Under the pieces are notes generated by a model. That model had not been told where the DNA came from. It searched no databases and was given only the letters and a program-made list of their open reading frames with translations. A stretch of DNA of 64,000 nt from Apophysomyces variabilis (Eukaryota > Mucoromycota > Mucoromycetes > Mucorales > Mucoraceae): positions 669,386 through 733,385 of the forward strand of contig MZZL01000406.1 of assembly GCA_002749535.1 (NCBI GenBank). Direction: 5' to 3'. A program made the translations under genes and the position numbers. Shown here one piece after another: positions 46,484 to 57,504 of the stretch (its first letter is position 1; every line of letters begins with the position of its first letter).

Positions 46484-49400
46484 CTAAGTTGACTCTCGCT
46501 TTGCGTTCTCAATTACACGCTTTACACCCACAAGCCATGAACCGCATTCGTCGTACCGTGTGGTCACTAAGTCCACTTGGATTCGTTGTGCCGTATCGTA
46601 GTCCCGGTTTTGGAGAGCTGTGAATAGCGAACTTAAGTGAAATGAAATGGAGCAAATATTTGACCTTCGTACCTTGTACTAGAGAGAGCATAGATGTGAT
46701 CACACCTTCAGATACTTCGCTGTTGTTTAACTGATCGAATAACGAGCCAAGTCTTCGTTCGGTATCGTCATACATCTTTTTCTGACCGGGCTATTTAACT
46801 GAATTAGAGATATCAAACCACTGCAAAACACTTACGGGTGCTCGTTGTCTTGCTTGTTGGAATTCAGTCAGTAAAATCTGATGGATAGGACGATGCTGCG
46901 TGGGAATATGGCTCCTGTCGTCTTTAGCTACAAAGAATTGTCAGCTCCGTTTTCTTTGTGATGCACAACTCACGATGTCGCATTTTCTCTGGAACAGTAG
47001 CCTTTCGGGGTTTGGGCGATGCAGATTTAGGCGAAACAGGCGACTGAACTTGTGCTGGAGGAGTAGGCTGCTGATGAGGAACATAGGGTCCTGCATTAAT
47101 AGGTGGCAAACCAGCATTTGGTATAGCGTGTGCTTGTGGTAACTGCGGTCGTACCATCATTTGCCCTGGTGTAGGCGGCCTCGTCTGCTGCAGATTATAA
47201 CTTCCTTCACATGGAACCTGTCGTGCCAAAGGAGTAGGTGTACCTACGTTCCTTGGAGGTGGTGCCAATGGTGCTGCAGTAGGCTGTATAAAGTGAGCGG
47301 CCGGCATTTGCGGCGCTGGGTTGCCAAAGGTAGCAGGCGCTGGCATATTGGGAAACGGGGAGACGACCCGTTTGGGCTCAGCAACAGCCGCAGCGGGGCT
47401 TCTTGTAGAGTTTCGGCTCATAACCATAGGCGGGTCGTTCCATGCTCCTGTCGTGGCAGTCTTCTGTACCGAAGGTGGAGGTGATCGTGCTTTAGGAGGT
47501 GACACTTTGGCGTTGGTAGCAGAGAAAGGAGCTGACGGCTGGTTAGCTGCATATAGATTATCGACTTGATTGTATGCAGTAGCATAGTTTCCATAATTCG
47601 CTGTCTGATTGTCTTCGATGTATTGTCCGAATGAGCTCAATTGTGTGTTTGGATATGTCTGCGTGGTATATCCTGTCTGTGGCTGATAGGTAGCGACAGC
47701 ATTGTAATTCATAGGTTGATGCTGTAGAGCTATTGGCGAAGCTCCGTTAGCAACTTCATAAGTGCGATTCTCCGTCTGTATCTGGGTACCAGTATCGTTA
47801 CTTTCAATGACAGTTTCGGAAGAACCCAATGTATTCTTGGTGAATGGGAATATAGGTTCGTTGGAAAGCGGGCCACTGTTGGAAGCTCGGAAAACGCGAT
47901 CGCGGATAATTGAAAGTCTTTCCGAAGTCGATCGTTGATAATTAGCTGGTGTCAATTCTATGTATTTCAATGCAACGTCTAATTTCCCCTGTGTTGCCAT
48001 AAATTCGGCATAATCGCAGTATTTGTCGTAAAGAGCGGCTAGACGGTATCCTCCTTCATGTTGCTTTACAAGTTCCGTATCCTGAAAATCGATTGCTTGA
48101 CGGAAAGCAGTAATTTTCTCTATCAGGCTTTGTAAACTACCGGCAACATTATCTGTACTCCTTTCTTGCTGCTCAATCCAGATCTTAACAACTTTCTCAA
48201 AATTGCCAGCGGCAAGATAGCAAAGCGTTGCATTGTGCACGTACTCAACATCCGTAGTTGATTCAAGCCGTGCAGCCAAGGCTTCGCAAAGGGAAGCAAA
48301 TTCATTCGCTTGAGCAAATGTACATAAAATAGCAATAACCGACGCCCATTCTTCCAAAGATGCGTTTTGCACCACTGCCATCAAATCTTCCTTCACAATA
48401 TAGTTCAATAGGCGCAAATAACTAGATTGTCCGGATAGACGCCGGAAGTAAATTTCTCGAACGCGAGACAACAAATCATTACCCCCACAGACAGCGAACA
48501 TTAACGCATCAGACAATCGATCTGTGGCAAGGCAGATGTTGACAGCAGATTCAAAATCACCTAGAACAACTGTACGTGTGATCAGGCGATCTATTTCGGA
48601 GCTGTTTGTTGGGTAAAGTTTCAGCGTTTCAATATTTGATGCAGATTCCAATGGAGAGGCTGCTGCAAGAGTGCTTTGACCAGCACCCTGTCCAAAAAAG
48701 TCTTCAGACGAGGCAACGTCAGAAGTGCGGAAGAGACCTGATAATGTATCCGTTGGTAATGGCATTTCGTTTCCTGGCTCCTTTTGCACAGTTACGTTGC
48801 TGCGCTCTTCCTTTTCCCTGTCAACAGGTTGGTCCTGTTCTAGTTCAACTGGTTTATCTCTTGTGATCTCTGCAACCGCTGAAAGAAGCTGATCCCGGCT
48901 AAATCCCAAATATCGTATCAGCTGTTCCCTCGCATCGTCGCTAAACAAAGCCCGCAGGACTTCCCAGTGTTGCACTTCCTTTTTGTCTTCTCCAGGTTGT
49001 TTCTGACATTCTTCCACAAACTTCACGATTGTCTTGTGATCTACCGCGAGCTCAAACATTTCTGACCGCTTAACAACTTCAGGTTCTGTCACAACGGTTG
49101 TCACAGCGACCTGTCGAAGGATAGTTTGAGAGGTCGGCACAGCTCCAGCTGGCAATTTATCAACAGCCTGGCTGGCTTTGTTATTGAATGACACTAACTT
49201 TCCGCTGAAACTAAACGATGCGCCAACAGGTCTGCGAAGCCATTTGGGAGCTTGCTTGAGAGTAAACGGTTGTTTCGAAGTTGCTGCATTAACAATTACA
49301 GCGGAAAACGGGTCATCAGCATAGGTGGTTTCTTTTTCCGTCCTAGGTGCATCAGTGGCTTGAATCGAAAACACATCGATCTATACGTTTTCACGTCAGG

Positions 49401-50645
49401 TTGGTTACGCACCCTGTAAGTTATACTACTACCTTTCCGTCAAAGGAAGCAGATGCCAATAAATCTGGGTTACGAGGACACCAGTCCACTTCGAAGGTCC
49501 ATCGCACATTTTGTGATATCTCTCCCAGCAGTTCACCTGTATTTGGATTCCAGCAAAGGGTTTTGCAGTCCTTACTGCTTGATGCGAGTAGTCCGGAGTC
49601 TTGACGGCACCAGGAAATATCCAAGATACCTTTCTGATGACCAGCTAATGTCTTTTCAGGCGAGTGAGCATGGCGGAGATCCCAAAGTGTGATCACAGGG
49701 TTATCATCATCCTCTGCAGCTGTAACAATTTGAGTCGCCTGTTCCAATGAGATTACTACAGCAGCAAAACGGTGACACCACAAACATTACCACAGCAGGA
49801 TTCCATGCAATTGCACTGACGCCAAGCCGATTGAAACTTGCAGATCCTTGCCCGCTAGCCAATGCCATAACTTCCTTTCGATTTCGAAGATCCCAGACTA
49901 TGGTATAACCCATCGGAGAGGAAGTTGCAAGTATATGCTGTACTTGGCTATTCCAAGACAAGCTAGTGATGTCGCTGAGCTTACTAGATCGTGTTCCCGG
50001 CGAGTACGGTTTGGTCGGATTATTCATATCCCAAATATAAATCTAATAGATGAAGTTGAGGTATTGATCGCTTGTACATACTGTGAACTTTTATACCTCA
50101 TTATTAGCACCACCAGAGCCTAAAAGATTGGTCTGGAATAAATTGAAATCAAGGGTACGTAAGGCGCCGCTATGTGTTGAGTTCCGTAACAATAACCCCT
50201 CCCTAAAGCAGTTATTTTTCTCGATCCCAAGACTCCACATTGACGAAGTATTCTTACTCTTTGCTGTCCAGGACACTAGCCGGATCCCAAAGCTCAAGTT
50301 CCCCGCTCTCCATACCACCGGCTATCACCCCCAAGGGTTTGTCGTTTGAAACATGTCCCCAAGCAAGTGTGTTAAATCTGTAATGCGCATAGTGGATTTG
50401 TAAAGCTGCTCATAGGTTGCAATTCTTCCAGCCTACCTGGATTTTGTACTGACTTTACCGACGGGCACGATCTCTTGTTGCTTCGACTTTGTCAAGTCCA
50501 GCTGGTATAATTCGAGCTCGGACGCGTTGGAGAATGAGTCGTCCAAGGTACCTGAAACTGTGCCTGCTGCGATGAAAGGCAATTGATGCGCTGGACTCCA
50601 GGCAAATGTTGCCGTCCGATGAATCTCGCTCACTTTTTTCGTCAT
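46484..50645 (-). CDS. SEC31: COPII outer-coat subunit SEC31
   Basis: Nine exons on the minus strand: 50645-50437, 50377-50258, 50202-50097, 50042-49791, 49738-49433, 49380-46974, 46927-46836, 46790-46673 and 46617-46484, giving 1,247 residues. SEC31 pairs with SEC13 to form the cage of ER-to-Golgi COPII vesicles and stimulates Sar1 GTP hydrolysis through Sec23. The N-terminal WD40 propeller (residues 1-331) begins EIHRTATFAWSP...GTVSGTLDDSFSN and includes TLAGHQKGILDISWCRQDSGLLASSSKD. An alpha-solenoid follows (about 420-720, e.g. EDLMAVVQNASLEEWASVIAILCTFA). Next is a Pro/Gln-rich disordered region (about 870-1130), which in the family binds Sec23, then a C-terminal helical domain (RRLGSLFDQLNNSEVSEGVITSMLSLVQ). 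Lengths and order match the family. Confidence 0.96.
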
Positions 50646-51983
50646 GCCTGTACCCGGTATTCTCCTGTCTGCAAAAGGTCCTGTGCGCTCGTATCAGGGA
50701 AGAGAACCGTAGATATAAAAATGGCGGGACTTTTCCATGATCACTTCCAGGATTTTTTGAATTATTGGCGCCGCTCCAATTTCTTTTTGCGGATAAATCC
50801 ATGCTAGAAAAAAAATTGAAAGACGTGAGCACAGGATAAATGCACAAGATAGCATAACGCTATATTTAAGCAATTAATGGCTTAAACTTGCCTTGTTTAT
50901 GCAAAGAGAACATTTAAAACTTTACGAATAATTATTGAATAAGATCCTTTTGCTAAGATGTGATAGCGAGGTTACCTATAAGAGAAAAGATAATAAAATA
51001 TCCAAAGTTGGAACGTTGGGTTTAAGCAAAAGTCTCCAGAAGAAGGGAACCGCATTCATAGTGGCGGCATTATCGTCCGAAGACAACCATGTAAATCCTT
51101 TTGGTCTTTCTCGCCCTGACCAAAGGGATTCGGGAACCAGAGTAGATATTCTTATACACGTAGAAGGGCCATACATCTTATAAGATTTTTCTTGGCTGTA
51201 AAAAATGACAACTGAGTCAGCTATATTGTCTAAAGCCATTTTTAACTCTGATCTGGAATACGACAGAAGATGTCTGCTTTTATCTTCAGTTTACGCACAT
51301 TAAACACAGATATTCAACGATCACAACTGTATTTCTAGGCTTATGTACAGATGACAACAACAGCTGTTTGTGACATGGTTAAGCACAAGCTTCTATTATC
51401 GGGATCAATAATTTACAGAGTTGGCCACAAAATATGAAAGACACCCTGCCAACGTCTTCCGAAGCGCAGAAGAACTACCTCTGCGTATTCTCATTTAGTA
51501 GTTGGAAAAGGCCACCCTGAGAATGTTCCAATTGTGCCAGAACAGCTAATCATTGCTTAATGTTGTGTGGTGTGATCGATACTTTCACTCGTTCGTCAGG
51601 GTATTTTCATTTACTTAATTCCTCGACCGTGATATTGGTTGCTATTTTCACATATGGCTGAAAAACTTAATTCTAAGCTTACTGGCAAAGCGGTCCATAT
51701 CAGAAGGTGTGTGTTTCTTTACTCGTCATTTGCCCACTGTAGCAGACAAATCGCCAAGTTCCCTTGTGTATCGCTGGTAACTGACACTGAAATTTAATTA
51801 CAGAGGTTGAGCTAAATTTAGTCTCAGTTCTGCTACCCACAAACGTCACAGTTACAAAATGGTTTTCAATTAAGATTATCGCAGAGTTTTAGTAAGAAAA
51901 GAAAAGGTAATAGGTATATGAGAGTAATAATAGAAAGCTTTTTAGAGAAGGACATGCAAAAGGGCTGAATTAGCAAAATTGGC
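50646..51983. other. Intergenic, no gene recognised
   Basis: SEC31 promoter side and the 3' region of the tandem-PH gene. Two fully overlapping frames on opposite strands at 50935-51239 have no domain; nothing else is seen. Confidence 0.5.
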
Positions 51984-53827
51984 CTACTTAGCCCTGGCCA
52001 ATCTTTCGGATGCTCGGGAATGAATCTTAGCCAAGCTACCGGAGGAAGCCGGCACACCACCAAGAGCACCACCAGCTCCTCCCACACCACCAGCACCGCT
52101 AATATGGCTGGAATTTTCGAAAGACTCATTTGAAGAAGCTGATGCTACCTTTCGCATCAGATGATATGGTGCAGCGTCTTCCGGTATTTGCGAGAGATGA
52201 TGATGGGCTAGCTGCTGAGCCATGTCCGAGCCTGCTTCGCCTTCTTCCTTTTTTGCTCTTCGTACCGCAACACTCAATGCATCAAGCCATGACTCGAGGT
52301 CCACCTCTGTACTGGCACAGAGAACATAATTTCGTTTTGGGATGATGATCTTGAAGCAAAACCGTTTGCTCTTGCTGATGGGCTCAATTTCAAGCGAATC
52401 GATGATGTGTGTAAGCGGAATAATGCGATGCGGAGAGTATTCCTACAGTACGCATTATAAGCACTCCAGAAGTTGTAATTGGCTAATTACCTTATCATCC
52501 TCATAATAAGCGAGAGTATCCGTACGAAGGACGAACCAACGTTTTCTCCATCCCTAACATAACTTAACTTGATGCTTATTTTAAATCATGCTCTTACCTT
52601 GTTACGACCCAATTTTAACAGGTATCCTTCAATCAATACTCGATTTCGTGTTTCTTCCTGTTGTACGTTTGCGATATCATAATTCCAACTATAATCCTCC
52701 TCATCCTCTGAACTAGCAAGACCTTCTGCCATATGTTGTTGAACTTTGGAATCCGAACTAGGGGAAAGAGGGTATGTATGACCAGTTGAATAAGAGCTCA
52801 GCCCTTCTGCGGCAGCATGCGCTCGCGCTTTGGGAATATCCACAGGTGGAACATTCACATGATTTGACCGCTCACTGACAGGTGAAGTTACGATATGTCC
52901 TGCTGATGGTCGCCGGGATGCATCATATACACCACCTGATGATCGACGTCGTTGGTGAAGCATATTAGCAGTATGGTTCGATTGGTAAGAGCTGACGACG
53001 TCCTTGGCGAATTCCTGATCACGATCCACTGAACTAGCGTCATCGTCTGCGTCATATAGTCTCAACTCAGCTTTTGTTCGTTCAATTGCTTCAAACCACG
53101 AATTCATGTCCTGCTGATCTTGGGCTTGTACATAGTACATTCTCTTTGGGGTGATGATTGCGAATACATTTTTGTATTTATTCTTCGATGTCACTTGCAC
53201 CACGCTATGGATTTCGTGTAGATCAATGATGCGCAGAAGCTTATATTCCTATTTTTTTTCAAGAAATATCAGGTGTTAATGCGGCATCATGGGGCAGAAT
53301 GTGCAACCGAAAGCTTTTTTTATACCTTGCTATCTTTGTACATAGCCATTTTAGTCGTTCGTAAAACAAACCATCTCTTCTTCCAAGACTAGAGAGGAAA
53401 TATATTATCATACCATGATTAGAAAGAACAGTCTGAAAGAGATTCAAGTACGAAATTGACCAATTACCCTCCGTTTTTCGCCTTTTTTGAGCAAATATCC
53501 TGCCTTTACAGTTTTCTCCGTTTGTAAAAGCTCGACAGCAGCATCGGAGACCGGTAGGCCCGCTGCGTCCTCGTCTTCACCGTCTGAGAGGTACTTGTTG
53601 GTTGCATCTGGGGTGCAGTCATCGTCTTCATCTTCACTCAGAACGATTCGTGTTGTTCTTTTTGGCGACAAAGAACTGGACTCGGAAGGAACAGATCTTG
53701 AATGCGGCTAAAACAATGATTGTCAATAACAAGCATTGTTATACGGCGTTGTTTTTTCTTTTTTGCTTACGGTTGGTTTAAGAATAGATATGGGTTCTGA
53801 ACGTTGTTGCTGTTGTGGATTCGACAT
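51984..53827 (-). CDS. Tandem PH-domain protein
   Basis: Six exons on the minus strand: 53827-53771, 53707-53468, 53388-53326, 53248-52598, 52553-52491 and 52442-51984, giving 510 residues. PH domain 1 (about residues 82-178) shows KAGYLLKKGEKRRSWKKRWFVLR and closes with the Trp helix MNSWFEAIERTK. PH domain 2 (about 322-420) shows IEGYLLKLGRNKGWRKRWFVLR and closes with LESWLDALSVAVRRAK. In both domains the introns fall at the same places, after the first strand and after the KRWFVLR strand, so the pair looks like an internal duplication. The basic K-x(n)-K-x-R in the first two strands suits phosphoinositide binding. A Ser-rich linker with acidic patches separates them, and the C-terminus is Gly/Ala/Ser-rich. 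It is a probable membrane-recruited adaptor; similarity of layout to yeast Opy1 is noted only as a possibility. Confidence 0.88.
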
Positions 53828-54859
53828 TGTAAGAAAAGGTTGAGGAAAGAAAGGAAAAAAAAATAAAGGTGGGGAAGAGGGAAACAAGCTAAATCATTGA
53901 GCGGAATTTGTTCAATTGGGACGATGATCCTTTTCTCCTCGAATTTTGATTGGCAAATGTGACATGTCCTGCGGATGTTTATAGAGAGAATCTTATTGTT
54001 CCCAAACTAACAGAAGATCGTCATATTAGCAAAAATGGGAAGAATATATCCCAATAAAAAATATATAAGAAATGGCCCTGAACCATTAACCTCTTATAAT
54101 CCTTTTTATTCCCCATACTTGAAATAAAAAGCAGCTGAAGGTAGGGCAATGGTTCGTTCAGTGCAGAAGACAACTCACACCTTGCTTTATTTATTTGCTT
54201 GTTACGTTGGCAATGGCTATGGTTTGGTGAGTACGGTCATAGGGTAACTGCTATCAACTTCATTGACGCACGTCCTGTAAAACGACATTAAGGAGGGAAA
54301 ATCATGCAGACCTCTCCTTTGAGACCTCTAACTGCCTTTTGCGCCACGTGGAAAGACACGTTTACTGCTATTCATGACGCGTATCACAGAAGGAGACTGA
54401 ATTAAAAAAAAACTGCGATTTCAAATTACTCTATACTTGTGAACATTTGCCATAGAAACCCCGCAAATCGCTTAGCATCTTTATCATTCTTCTAGACAAT
54501 CAATCAAGCACTGCCACGATTAGATTTAACTATCGGTCAAATTTCTCTTCTTTGTACCTCTGCCTCGACTGAAATCACTTTATTATCACAGACAAGTCAA
54601 TGGCTATAGTTTTCCAACTTCTGGCGGAGATAAAGCGGTACTATTTTCTTCGAAGGAAACTGGTGATCTTCTCACTGAGTCCTAAACTTTCTATAGCAAA
54701 TCATTATGAATGTATTGCATTGCCGACAATCAAGCAAAATGTGTATTTGTACCACCTTTTAAGCATGCAAATCTCCTGAAACAACTTTACTTAGACCAGT
54801 TATTGTGATGATTTGGCAAAAATCTGTTAATGTAGCTATTGAGCGAATACGTCTTTACT
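53828..54859. other. Intergenic, no gene recognised
   Basis: About 1 kb upstream of the tandem-PH gene with no coding signal. A purine-rich patch near 53845-53885 probably belongs to that gene's leader. Confidence 0.5.
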
Positions 54860-55476
54860 ATGGTCTCTCCGAGTCAATGTAAGGAACAGAAATATGGTCC
54901 TGCGAAATAGCAGTGTTTTGTATACGATCGCTGACTCCTAATTGTGTTATATCTGAATAAGTTTGAGTCTTTTTGTGCACCTCACCGTCATTTACTACCC
55001 AGAGCCGTTGATGTTACTTCCGCTTCAGGCAGACCCAATCTCGAAGAACGGATCGTGTGATATACATGGGAAAGCAAAGAAGAAAGTTTCTATATTACGT
55101 CTCATGCAGCTAGAACCCGACCAAGCCACTATTGCTCTGTATCAGACTTTTTGTAAGTTAAATCAAACACTTTCTGTGTCTGAGATTTAGAAATCGTTCT
55201 GTGTTCCTGGGTTCAGGCGTTAGAAGGACAACGAACCTCCCTATTAGGGAAGGATACTCGCATATGTTACGTGCAGTTGCGCGGTTTACACTCTCAGTTA
55301 GGCCATGTGAAGACAAACGAGAAGCTAACAGCGTGGAGAGTAATTATATTGACAAGACGATATCAAGAAACATTCTAAACGCTTGTTCAGAAATGCTTAA
55401 CAAAAAACTAAAAGAGAAAAGTCAGGTGTTGATCGATACAATGCAGCTGACTAAATCGCTAAAATCTGCATGGTAG
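54860..55476 (+). CDS. Tentative small spliced gene, unknown
   Basis: Possible three-exon model: 54860-54878, 55033-55152 and 55217-55476, giving 132 residues, with GT-AG junctions and consistent phases. Exon 2 encodes a basic-then-amphipathic stretch ending LRLMQLEPDQATIALYQTF. Exon 3 encodes a basic region and a Lys/Leu-rich C-terminal helix (ISRNILNACSEMLNKKLKEK). I do not recognise it. Exon 1 is the weakest link. Against it, exon 3 is also open in another frame for 60 codons (starting ALEGQRTSLLGKD), and the protein has no clear domain. It may be a decayed gene or chance. Confidence 0.3.
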
Positions 55477-55766
55477 TTCTTCTGCCTCAGATGCAATAAA
55501 GGGGCAACAACACCACAAAATGTCAGTTCTTCTTACCTGTTGATTTGTACAGTACAAGCCTTGTATCCATAGGAGAACTTTTTTGTTTAGCTGGCATATG
55601 TCTGTGTCAAACTCTAAATGGACTGTCATCAACGATTATAGCATTGTTATGATGCACTTTCGGCTAAATGTTCTTCTCCAATAGTTCTAGTCTATTCAGA
55701 GCAGGAGTTGGTTCAGTTTCGTCCTCAACCCCTTTTATTTTCAAACAAAACAAAAATTAATAAATC

Positions 55767-57389
55767 ATGTTGAAGCTTTTTCAGAAAAGAAAGAGAAACA
55801 AACTAAACAACGTGACCAAATTACCTGTCCCTGTAGGTATCCATGATGATGGAAGTTCGAACCTTTCCGATTCACAGATAGTAAGAATACTTGGAAGCAG
55901 AACAACGACTGCAACCGCAGTTGAGTTTCGACAACGCCCGATCCACCCTTATCGATCAAGCAGTATGCCTGCCTTAGCCATGCCAAAGCCAAGATATGCC
56001 TTGCGAGCTGCCATACTGTGTCGACGCCCTGAGAAAACACTTGTGGACGATGAAAGTACAGTTTCGAACAGTTCGGCAGCCAATCAGTGTATATCCGACC
56101 GGGTCACCGGAAGCGAAGATTCAAATAGACAGTATGAGTCTGCTCCTCAATCGCCCCTTGTTCCTATTCACGCCATGATACCGGACGTTTCAAATCATCC
56201 TCCGCCAGAATCACAGACCGATTCCAAAACACCCTCCTCTTGTCAGCCAACGCAACTCACCACCTCACCCTTGGAACTTCTTGCTGAAGGCCCTTCGTCT
56301 GCTCACCAGAGACAGGATTGTGTCACGCGCCCACCTTCTCAGCCCCCCGCCAACAACCTGGACATGGATCTCGAAGCTTTGAAACAGCAAATTAAAATGA
56401 TACAACAACAACAACAGGAAGATCGCCTAGAACGACAAAGAATGGAACAGGAACGGCGAAGCTATGAAAAGACAATCATGGAACAGATACAAAGAATGGA
56501 AAAGGTATTGCAAGCTAGCCATCTGTTGGCGACACCTTATCCCGAAGGAAGACAAAAGCAGCCAAGGAGGCAAAGATCGTATCCGAGGCGACCGCCAAGA
56601 GCAGTAGATGAAGGCACAGAGAGTCTTGTTCAATCATACTCAAATGTTTCACGTCGTTCAAGCCAATCAAGTCGTTATCATCCAAGCGATGATGACACTG
56701 ACGGTACAAATAGCGATGTATCTCCTCAATTGTCCCGGAATAGTAGCACAGGAAGCCGAGCAGGTTCGGTGCGCACACGTCGACGGTCCCGCTCCATCGA
56801 ATCCCATACTACATGGCCACCACCACCTACCGGTCTTGGGGAAGTGAAACCGAGTCAGACAAGATCGTTAGGGAGACATCCACGCAGTCTATCTTTGCAG
56901 AGATCACCCCAACCCGAGTATCACTCTGCAGTCGAAGATGAGGACACCCAAGAATCTCCACGGCGCCGCAGACATCCTACAAGAAGGCCAGCTCCGCAGA
57001 CATCCATGCCTGGATTCCTGTATGGCTATCAACTTCTAGGGGGAGACCCTTATTTTTCGCACGGACCACATCCTCTTTCATACGCAGATGAAGGCCAGGC
57101 ATGGGCTGGCCCGCCACCAGCCGCCATGGCTGCGGCTGCCTTAGGATGGCCGCCACCGCCTAACCACCATGCAGTATACAGCATTCCTCCGCCCTTTCCG
57201 CACCCATTTGCTTCAAGAGAGAACAACTCGAAAGAACAAGCAAACGGAAACCAAGACGGTAAGGGACCTTATCGACGATCCCGTTCAGTTAAACACGCAC
57301 AGCAGCAACAACATGCACCGGCTCCATCTGGCGTCCAACCGTATCATCCAGTTTATGCCACAGATGGTCCAGCAATCAATTTTATGTAG
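55767..57389 (+). CDS. Disordered Arg/Ser/Pro-rich coiled-coil protein, unknown
   Basis: A single exon of 540 residues. No named family is recognised. The N-terminus is basic (MLKLFQKRKRNK). Residues 100-200 are Ser/Pro/Gln-rich. One strong coiled coil lies at about 205-250 (LEALKQQIKMIQQQQQEDRL through RMEKVL). The following 200 residues are dominated by Arg-Ser and Ser-Arg patches (RRSSQSSR, RTRRRSRSIESH, RRRRHPTRRP) that look like phosphorylation targets. The C-terminus has Pro/Gly/Tyr low-complexity DNA (PPPPTGLGE, AWAGPPPAAMAAAALGWPPPP). Such composition suits a scaffold, a cytoskeletal regulator or an RNA-granule protein; the role is not deducible. Codon structure is clean for 1.6 kb, supporting a real gene. 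It converges with RAT1 over a 115-bp gap. Confidence 0.8.
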   Translation: MLKLFQKRKRNKLNNVTKLPVPVGIHDDGSSNLSDSQIVRILGSRTTTATAVEFRQRPIHPYRSSSMPALAMPKPRYALRAAILCRRPEKTLVDDESTVSNSSAANQCISDRVTGSEDSNRQYESAPQSPLVPIHAMIPDVSNHPPPESQTDSKTPSSCQPTQLTTSPLELLAEGPSSAHQRQDCVTRPPSQPPANNLDMDLEALKQQIKMIQQQQQEDRLERQRMEQERRSYEKTIMEQIQRMEKVLQASHLLATPYPEGRQKQPRRQRSYPRRPPRAVDEGTESLVQSYSNVSRRSSQSSRYHPSDDDTDGTNSDVSPQLSRNSSTGSRAGSVRTRRRSRSIESHTTWPPPPTGLGEVKPSQTRSLGRHPRSLSLQRSPQPEYHSAVEDEDTQESPRRRRHPTRRPAPQTSMPGFLYGYQLLGGDPYFSHGPHPLSYADEGQAWAGPPPAAMAAAALGWPPPPNHHAVYSIPPPFPHPFASRENNSKEQANGNQDGKGPYRRSRSVKHAQQQQHAPAPSGVQPYHPVYATDGPAINFM

Positions 57390-57504
57390 TGCTGTTGAGC
57401 AAACCCCGTTCCGAGTACTTATAATTTTCTTTGGCCTCTTTATTCATTTAATGGGGAACCTACATATACATATTTTATTTTGCTTTTTTTTCTTTGGTTC
57501 AATC

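Noticed and set aside
55216..55390. Alternative frame ALEGQRTSLLGKD... in the tentative gene's last exon
   Set aside because: It does not connect in phase with the preceding exon through a GT-AG intron, unlike the frame chosen.
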